Source: an uncultured Paraglaciecola sp. (GTDB taxonomy: Bacteria > Pseudomonadota > Gammaproteobacteria > Enterobacterales > Alteromonadaceae). Taken from it: a stretch of DNA of 5,671 nt. Position numbers and translations under genes: made by a program. Below are positions 1 to 4,446 of this stretch, piece after piece. Positions within the stretch are counted from its first letter, which is position 1, and every line of letters begins with the position of its first letter. The notes under the pieces are model-generated. The model saw only the letters and a list, made by a program, of their open reading frames with translations, made no database searches and was not told where the DNA came from. The stretch spans positions 1 through 5,671 of the forward strand of contig CAJQKX010000296.1 of assembly GCA_905479025.1 (NCBI GenBank), in the 5' to 3' direction.

Positions 1-32
1 CGACATCGCAATACAACTCAACTAAATTCTTC

Positions 33-95
33 ATGCCTGTTCCTTGTTTAAATCAGATGTTTTTTGGTCGAAAGATCTGATCTTGGAACAGGCAT
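33..95. terminator. Nested inverted repeat / hairpin, possible terminator of an upstream unit
   Basis: ATGCCTGTTCC (33-43) is exactly complementary to GGAACAGGCAT (85-95). Inside it, ATCAGAT (52-58) pairs exactly with ATCTGAT (75-81). The two stems are separated by an asymmetric 8/3-nt internal loop. It starts 7 nt after a TAA (23-25) that could end an upstream gene. Only three T residues follow, so it is not a classical intrinsic terminator; it could equally be a processing site or the stem of a mobile or structured element. Confidence 0.35.
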
Positions 96-138
96 TTAGT
101 TCCATTGCTTAAACAGGATTGAGGTTAATTAGAAATAC

Positions 139-175
139 ATACCTTTTAATGCGAATTTATCGTGTTAGAAGGTAT
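139..175 (+). other. Candidate RNA hairpin, 16 pairs including three G-U
   Basis: The segment 139-154 pairs with 160-175 around a 5-nt loop (155-159) without a mismatch: 13 Watson-Crick pairs plus three G-U wobbles. On the complementary strand the wobbles become A-C mismatches, so the structure favours a plus-strand transcript. No U-run follows. Its function is unknown. Confidence 0.35.
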
Positions 176-252
176 TAGATTACAGCTAGTACTCAGGCAT
201 GCTGATTTCTTAATGTTTAACCGATACTAAAAAATTTGCCATAGGTAGTAGT

Positions 253-314
253 TGGGTTTGATGGCCAATGACTCAGCAGTACTCAACTAAACCTGTGAGT
301 ATTGGTAAAGCCCA
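253..314 (+). other. Candidate multi-bulge stem-loop in the upstream region
   Basis: Four helices stack in register: 253-259 with 308-314 (one G-U), 265-269 with 301-305, 271-275 with 296-300, and 277-279 with 293-295. Single-base bulges sit at 270 and 276 and the loop is 280-292. This is about 20 pairs in 62 nt, found by eye; chance pairing in AT-rich DNA is not excluded. Confidence 0.25.
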
Positions 315-401
315 CAATGCATATTTGATTTAATTTCCCTATTGTCTAGTTTTAGGCAACGCCCTAGCGGGTTCAATAATCCCCCACTACGCCCAATTCC
401 T

Positions 402-468
402 TTAGGTTCTTAGGGTTCGGCTGAATTAGCTTTATTCAAACTGAATAAAAGATGATTTTTTTAGGTTC
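402..468 (+). repeat. Three short direct repeats of TTAGG(G)TTC
   Basis: TTAGGTTC occurs at 402-409, TTAGGGTTC follows directly at 410-418, and TTAGGTTC recurs at 461-468. The first two are adjacent, and the third flanks the dyad at 431-449 on its other side. They may be half-sites for a regulator or simple sequence drift; no known protein is matched. Confidence 0.3.
431..449. promoter_or_regulatory. Operator-like dyad TTTATTCA-N3-TGAATAAA
   Basis: Two perfect 8-bp arms (431-438, 442-449) flank a 3-bp centre. A run of seven T (456-462) begins 6 nt downstream, so a weak AT-only hairpin terminator or attenuator is the alternative reading. The symmetry, and the second dyad about 70 nt downstream, favour a protein-binding site. 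Confidence 0.35.
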
Positions 469-519
469 GAATACGTCATCAGGACGACGAGTTGTACGAT
501 ATTTTTTAACATTTCATTA

Positions 520-540
520 GCAAATGGAAATGCCATTTGC
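520..540. promoter_or_regulatory. Operator-like dyad GCAAATGG-N5-CCATTTGC
   Basis: Perfect 8-bp arms (520-527 and 533-540) flank the 5-bp spacer AAATG, 99 nt before the ATG of the lipoprotein gene. No T-run follows, so termination is unlikely. The size and symmetry suit a dimeric helix-turn-helix repressor or activator. The right arm overlaps a weak TTGCAG (537-542) that could serve as a -35 element. The regulator is not in the window. Confidence 0.4.
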
Positions 541-593
541 AGTGACAGGAAACTGAGGGTTCATATTGCGCAGTATTAGTGTGATTAAGAGCC

Positions 594-618
594 TTGGCGC
601 CAAAGACGCTTTTATAAT
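594..618 (+). promoter_or_regulatory. Palindrome TTGGCGCCAA next to a consensus -10 hexamer TATAAT
   Basis: A perfect 10-bp palindrome (594-603) lies 9 nt before TATAAT (613-618). No good -35 is present at the usual distance; 591-596 is GCCTTG. If this -10 were used, transcription would start near 625, leaving a leader of only about 15 nt that still contains the ribosome binding site. A protein bound at the palindrome would then sit over the -35 region. Either element may be coincidental. Confidence 0.3.
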
Positions 619-639
619 AATCATTTGGAGGAAAAATTA

Positions 640-3600
640 ATGCCGGTTAATCGCATTAAAACGAAAAACTCTCACTTTACCAGACTCGCATTGATAGCGC
701 TGTTGGGTACCAGTGCGCTGACATTGTCCGGTTGTTTTGGTGTCGATAGCGACAACGCAACTATTGAAGGTGCGACCCCTATCACAGATGTTCCTGTAAC
801 GGATCCCATACCTGACCCCACTCCTGATCCCGAGCCCGTGGTGGAAATTCCTGATCGCACTTTAGCCGACATCACGGTTCGAGAGCGTCCGCATATTGAT
901 AATTCACTGGGTTATAACGTCATTCTTTCAGACTTAAATACTCCCCTGCGCGGTGTGAGTATTTCCTTCGATGGTGGTGATCCTTATGATGCAAACCAAA
1001 TCAAAAAAATGCCAAGTCCAGAGCAATTAGAATCTCTTGTTAATGACTATGGCTTTAATACCGTACATGTCTATCTAGAAGGTGATGCTGCACAAAACCC
1101 TGATCCTGTCGGTATCAACGAAGCTCTAGCAGACCTATTGGTTGAAAGAACACGTGACGCAAAAATGTACTTAATGATCACTATTGCCAATAATGGTGAA
1201 AATGGTGCCATCCATAGCATTGAAAAAACCTTAGCTTTCTGGGATCTCTACGGGGCTAAATATAAAGATGAAACCCACGTAATCTATGAAGCTCACAACG
1301 AGCCAGTATCCTTAATTAATCAAAATTGGACTGCAGAAGATTGGGAAAAACAAGCCCAGATGTACGAAACCATTCGTACTGCGGCCCCCGATAGCATGAT
1401 CTTACTAGGCTCATTTATGTCGTTTTTCGGCGGAGCAGAAGCGATTGCCGGTGCTGATGGCTTGAAAGCCCAATTCCCGGATATTTGGGATAATGCTGGA
1501 TTTGCGTTCCATGCATACTGGGATCTGCCTGGAGTCGAAGACACCATAAACGCATTTAAGGCCAGCACCGACTATCCGGCGCTAATGAATACCGAATTCT
1601 GGCCGGGAGATACTAAAAACGGTTATAACGAAGCATTTGAGACTCACAATATTGGCTGGACGCAGTTTGAGTGGCTCAATGCTAACGATTTGGATCTAGG
1701 CAACATTAAAAACAGTCTTAACGAGTTTGGTACCGTTTGGCGTCCAGAAGCAGCTGATGCCACTTGGCCGACTAACGGCTCGCCGATTGTTCCTTTTGGT
1801 GATGATATTGGTCTATACAGCCGTGCGGATGACGTATTCCTTAATCTGGATGAGGCAGACAAGGTGATTGCTGGTGACAGTGATTACGACGGTGAAGGCA
1901 ATGATACTTTTGTGGTTGTAGATGCAGGTGATGACGGTTATGTAGCAATACGCGCTGCTAATGGTAAATACCTGAGTGTTGACGACTATGGTATTGCAAT
2001 GACCGCCACAGCTGATGATATTGGAACTAATGAAAAGCTTAAGTGGCTTGAACTACCTAGCGGTGATATTGCTTTGCGCCCTTGGGCCGGCTCCGGTCAT
2101 TTGATTGGTAGCATCCCTGCAGGTGAAGGATTGGATGAAGGTTTCACTGGTCCAGTAGGAGATGGTGCACTACTTAACGGTGACAATACCTATCGAGTAG
2201 TAACCACGTTTACTGCCGCTCCTCTTGCACCTTTGGAAGCTCCAATTGCACCTGCACCAGGTCCGTTCTTCGACAGTGCTACTCCAATTCCTACTAACGG
2301 AGCAGGAGAGCATCCATTTAATGCTGCTGCGCCCAATGGCCGTTTATGGGCCGCAGATTTTGATTTTGGTGGTGAAGCCGTCGCTTATCACGATAACGAT
2401 GCAATAAATAAAGGTGATGCTTACCGTTTTGATGAAGGTGTTGATGTTGAACCGGCCTCTGAAGGTTATACCTCGGTTGGATTTTTCGATAATGAAGAGT
2501 GGCTGGAATATAGTATAGATGTTGCAACTGCGGGAAATTATATTGTTACTTTGCGCACAGCATCCGGTGGCGGAGGCGGTAGTCTCAGCATCGAATCTAA
2601 TTGTGTTGATTTAACCGGAAGTGTTTCGACACCCAACACAGAGGGTTGGGATACTTGGCAGGATATGACTGTTGATATCACCCTTGAGGCAGGTATTCAA
2701 AAGCTGCGTGTTGTCAGTGGTGGTGGTATGAACTTTATGAATATGGATATCCAGTCTGGCGGCAATGGCAGTACTGCTTTTGGTGAAGGTTGCCAGTGGA
2801 TGCCAGAAGTACCGGCTGATCTGCGAGTTGAAGCTGAAGATTGGAGTGCTGTGATTGAGCTGCCAGAAGGCGAAGTTCAGTTAGAAACCACTACCGATGT
2901 TAGTGGTAACCAAAACGTTGGTTTTATCGATGCCGGTGACTGGATGGAATATAGCGTTGAGCTTCCTGAAAACGGGTGTTATATCGCAAGTTACCGCGTT
3001 GCGAGTGAATCAGGCAGTGAAGGTTTTACATTAAGTTTTGATGGGGTGTTAACTGACACTGTAATAGTACCATCAACTGGCGGTTGGCAGAGTTGGGTAA
3101 GCCTTAGCAGTACATTTGAATTAACTTCTGGTTTGCAAACTATGCGTTTCGATGCACTAGGTGGGGCTCAAAATGTTAATTGGTTCGAGTTTAATCAGGC
3201 CGACGCTAGTGAGTGTGGTGTCACCACTTATGGTGAAAATTTAATTACTAACGATACTTTTGAGGATGCTACTGGTTGGACTGTTGTCAGTCAGAATGCC
3301 GACACACTTGTCGGCGCTGACATGGTAACCATTGCCGGTGGAGTGGTTACGTTTAGTGAGACTATCAACGACCCATGGCAACAAGCGGGTATTTATACTG
3401 CAGTTGAGTTATCGGTAGGTAGCTATCAGTTTGAGATGGATATAACCCATGGCGACGACATCACTAATGTGTGGGGCGAGTTATACATTGGTTTAACTGA
3501 ACCGGTTGACGGCGAGGAATATAATGGTGACCAGCGTGTTCTTAAGGCCTATCACTTTTGGGACTGTGGCAGTGATGCTTATTCAGGTGCTGCAACAGCA

Positions 3601-4284
3601 TCTGGTTGTGACATTGACAACAATGGACGGTTCGATATAACCGAAGCGGGTACCTATTACTTGCACTTTAGATCTGGCGGCGAAACCCTTGGTTCGGCCG
3701 GTGCAGTATTAGATAACTGGTCGTTGAGAGAGATTAATCCAGAACCAGAACCAGCACCAGAGCCAGAACCAGAACCAGTGAACCTTATCAGCAACGGCAA
3801 CTTTGCGGATGACACAGGCTGGACTGTTGTTAGTCAGAATGCAGACACACTTGTAGGCGCTGACATGGTGGCCATTGCAGATGGAGTGGTAACGTTTAGT
3901 GAGACTATCAACGACCCATGGCAACAAGCGGGTATTTATACTGCAGTTGAGTTATCGGTAGGTAGCTATCAGTTTGAGATGGATATAACCCATGGCGACG
4001 ACATCACTAATGTGTGGGGCGAGTTATACATTGGTTTAACTGAACCGGTTGACGGCGAGGAATATAATGGTGACCAGCGTGTTCTTAAGGCCTATCACTT
4101 TTGGGACTGTGGCAGTGATGCTTATTCAGGTGCTGCAACAGCATCTGGTTGTGACACTGATAATAATGGACGGTTCGATATAACCGAAGCGGGTACCTAT
4201 TATTTGCACTTTAGATCTGGCGGCGAAACCCTTGGTTCGGCCGGTGCAGTATTAGATAATTGGTCTTTGACAGCATCAGAGTGA
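640..4284 (+). CDS. Multimodular outer-membrane lipoprotein glycoside hydrolase: GH5-like catalytic domain, beta-trefoil, two CBM6, two C-terminal jelly-roll-type modules
   Basis: Predicted 1214-residue surface or periplasm-facing glycan hydrolase. The ATG start was chosen because GGAGGA (627-632) lies 7 nt before it. Seen: a basic N-terminus, a hydrophobic stretch (about 16-29) and lipobox LSGC with Cys32. Phe at +2 gives no inner-membrane retention signal, so outer-membrane sorting is inferred. A Pro/Asp/Glu linker follows (about 46-68). Residues about 100-375 look like a clan GH-A (beta/alpha)8 barrel: YEAHNEP with Glu221 as likely acid/base, FHAYW (His291, Tyr293), and NTEFW with Glu319 as likely nucleophile, 98 residues later as in GH5. 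Residues about 386-524 resemble a fascin/ricin-type beta-trefoil. CBM6 modules lie at about 568-705 (Trp621, Trp670, Trp673) and 728-852 (Trp768, Trp816, Trp819). Two near-identical modules (867-1029, 1048-1210) end the protein. The usual GH5 strand-2 Arg appears replaced by His143, so GH5 membership is tentative and a related GH-A family is possible. The GH30 gene downstream suggests a beta-glucan substrate. Confidence 0.85.
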   Translation: MPVNRIKTKNSHFTRLALIALLGTSALTLSGCFGVDSDNATIEGATPITDVPVTDPIPDPTPDPEPVVEIPDRTLADITVRERPHIDNSLGYNVILSDLNTPLRGVSISFDGGDPYDANQIKKMPSPEQLESLVNDYGFNTVHVYLEGDAAQNPDPVGINEALADLLVERTRDAKMYLMITIANNGENGAIHSIEKTLAFWDLYGAKYKDETHVIYEAHNEPVSLINQNWTAEDWEKQAQMYETIRTAAPDSMILLGSFMSFFGGAEAIAGADGLKAQFPDIWDNAGFAFHAYWDLPGVEDTINAFKASTDYPALMNTEFWPGDTKNGYNEAFETHNIGWTQFEWLNANDLDLGNIKNSLNEFGTVWRPEAADATWPTNGSPIVPFGDDIGLYSRADDVFLNLDEADKVIAGDSDYDGEGNDTFVVVDAGDDGYVAIRAANGKYLSVDDYGIAMTATADDIGTNEKLKWLELPSGDIALRPWAGSGHLIGSIPAGEGLDEGFTGPVGDGALLNGDNTYRVVTTFTAAPLAPLEAPIAPAPGPFFDSATPIPTNGAGEHPFNAAAPNGRLWAADFDFGGEAVAYHDNDAINKGDAYRFDEGVDVEPASEGYTSVGFFDNEEWLEYSIDVATAGNYIVTLRTASGGGGGSLSIESNCVDLTGSVSTPNTEGWDTWQDMTVDITLEAGIQKLRVVSGGGMNFMNMDIQSGGNGSTAFGEGCQWMPEVPADLRVEAEDWSAVIELPEGEVQLETTTDVSGNQNVGFIDAGDWMEYSVELPENGCYIASYRVASESGSEGFTLSFDGVLTDTVIVPSTGGWQSWVSLSSTFELTSGLQTMRFDALGGAQNVNWFEFNQADASECGVTTYGENLITNDTFEDATGWTVVSQNADTLVGADMVTIAGGVVTFSETINDPWQQAGIYTAVELSVGSYQFEMDITHGDDITNVWGELYIGLTEPVDGEEYNGDQRVLKAYHFWDCGSDAYSGAATASGCDIDNNGRFDITEAGTYYLHFRSGGETLGSAGAVLDNWSLREINPEPEPAPEPEPEPVNLISNGNFADDTGWTVVSQNADTLVGADMVAIADGVVTFSETINDPWQQAGIYTAVELSVGSYQFEMDITHGDDITNVWGELYIGLTEPVDGEEYNGDQRVLKAYHFWDCGSDAYSGAATASGCDTDNNGRFDITEAGTYYLHFRSGGETLGSAGAVLDNWSLTASE
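3238..3726 (+). repeat. C-terminal module, copy 1 (residues 867-1029)
   Basis: This encodes a module of about 163 residues starting NLITNDTFEDATGW and ending LDNWSL, with the general look of a CBM4/9-like or galactose-binding-like jelly roll (N-terminal 'NLI-N--F' strand, C-terminal 'LDN-SL' strand). It has a Cys976/Cys990 pair that may form a disulphide. Copy 2 lies 543 nt downstream in frame. The family name is an inference from pattern only; the boundaries are confident. Confidence 0.85.
3739..3777 (+). repeat. Pro-Glu linker-coding repeat
   Basis: Reiterated CCAGAA/CCAGAG/CCAGCA units encode PEPEPAPEPEPEP (residues 1034-1046), a typical extended linker between binding modules in secreted bacterial hydrolases. 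It joins the two duplicated C-terminal modules. A less regular Pro/Asp/Glu linker follows the lipobox (nt about 775-843). Confidence 0.9.
3781..4269 (+). repeat. C-terminal module, copy 2 (residues 1048-1210)
   Basis: By hand count, 14 nucleotide differences separate this from copy 1 over 450 nt (3277-3726 against 3820-4269), changing only three residues (Thr/Ala, Gly/Asp, Ile/Thr). A central 265-bp stretch (3349-3613 against 3892-4156) is identical. The first 39 nt of the module are much more divergent (15 differences). The cysteine pair is kept (Cys1157, Cys1171). The protein ends four residues after this module. Confidence 0.9.
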
Positions 4285-4308
4285 CGGCGAGACCGTTTGG
4301 TCATATAA

Positions 4309-4340
4309 GACAGCGCTGAATTTTATTAGTCAGCGCTGTC
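4309..4340. terminator. Perfect 11-bp inverted repeat after the lipoprotein gene
   Basis: GACAGCGCTGA (4309-4319) pairs exactly with TCAGCGCTGTC (4330-4340) across a 10-nt AT-rich loop, 24 nt after the stop codon. It is a strong GC-containing stem in the right place for termination, but no T-run follows directly; the nearest T-rich stretch begins about 11 nt later. Partial termination or 3'-end protection between the two genes is plausible. Each arm also contains the self-complementary octamer CAGCGCTG. Confidence 0.55.
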
Positions 4341-4354
4341 GCTCAGTAGATTAT

Positions 4355-4424
4355 TTCTTGTATACACAACATTGAATTGGTTTTCCCTAAACTCATTTGA
4401 TGTTTGTGTCTCATATTACAAGAA
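4355..4424 (+). promoter_or_regulatory. Nested inverted repeat upstream of the GH30 gene
   Basis: TTCTTGTA (4355-4362) is complementary to TACAAGAA (4417-4424). Inside, ACACAA (4364-4369) pairs with TTGTGT (4404-4409), continued after a one-base bulge by CAT (4370-4372) with ATG (4400-4402). The palindrome TGTATACA (4359-4366) overlaps the left arm. It could be operator half-sites spanning the promoter or a leader RNA structure; nothing in the window decides. Confidence 0.3.
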
Positions 4425-4434
4425 GTCATATAAT
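4404..4434 (+). promoter_or_regulatory. Candidate promoter for the GH30 gene
   Basis: A consensus -10 hexamer TATAAT (4429-4434) stands 19 nt after a weak -35 candidate TTGTGT (4404-4409). The predicted start near 4441 leaves only about 6 nt before the ATG, which would make the transcript nearly leaderless and exclude the weak AGAG Shine-Dalgarno. Read-through from the upstream gene is therefore also possible. Confidence 0.3.
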
Positions 4435-4446
4435 AGAGATTTACTA

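Larger units (their letters stand above)
1..639. other. Long upstream region without a supported gene, rich in inverted repeats
   Basis: All frames are interrupted by stops, and no stretch has both a ribosome binding site and a convincing coding frame. A plus-strand upstream gene could end at the TAA at 23-25, just before the hairpin at 33-95, but only seven codons would be visible. The region holds three large potential hairpins (33-95, 139-175, 253-314), three short dyads (431-449, 520-540, 594-603) and three copies of a TTAGG(G)TTC motif (402-468). It probably combines the end of a preceding unit with the control region of the lipoprotein gene. Confidence 0.6.

Noticed and set aside
1..25. 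Possible end of an upstream plus-strand gene (stop TAA at 23-25), or a divergent gene start on the minus strand (ATG at 6-4)
   Set aside because: Only seven and two codons are visible, with no recognisable sequence and no clear ribosome binding site for the minus-strand option.
295..310. CRP-like site suggested by TGTGAG
   Set aside because: The second half-site (GTAAA instead of TCACA) does not match.
251..315. Integron attC-like site, because the bulged stem begins with GTTGGGT
   Set aside because: The GTTRRRY-like motif is at the wrong end and the matching RYYYAAC partner is absent at the other (AGCCCAC); there is no cassette or integrase in the window.
625..639. Alternative TTG start five codons upstream of the ATG
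   Set aside because: The TTG overlaps the GGAGGA ribosome binding site and would have no Shine-Dalgarno of its own; the ATG at 640 has ideal spacing and gives a normal lipoprotein signal peptide.
3709..3927. Reverse-strand open frame across the PEP linker
   Set aside because: It is created by the Pro-Glu repeat read backwards (Trp/Phe/Cys-rich low complexity) and lies wholly inside the confident lipoprotein gene.
3238..4269. Mobile-element or CRISPR explanation for the long direct repeat
   Set aside because: The repeat is in frame, encodes a complete domain, has no terminal inverted repeats or target duplications, and there are only two units.
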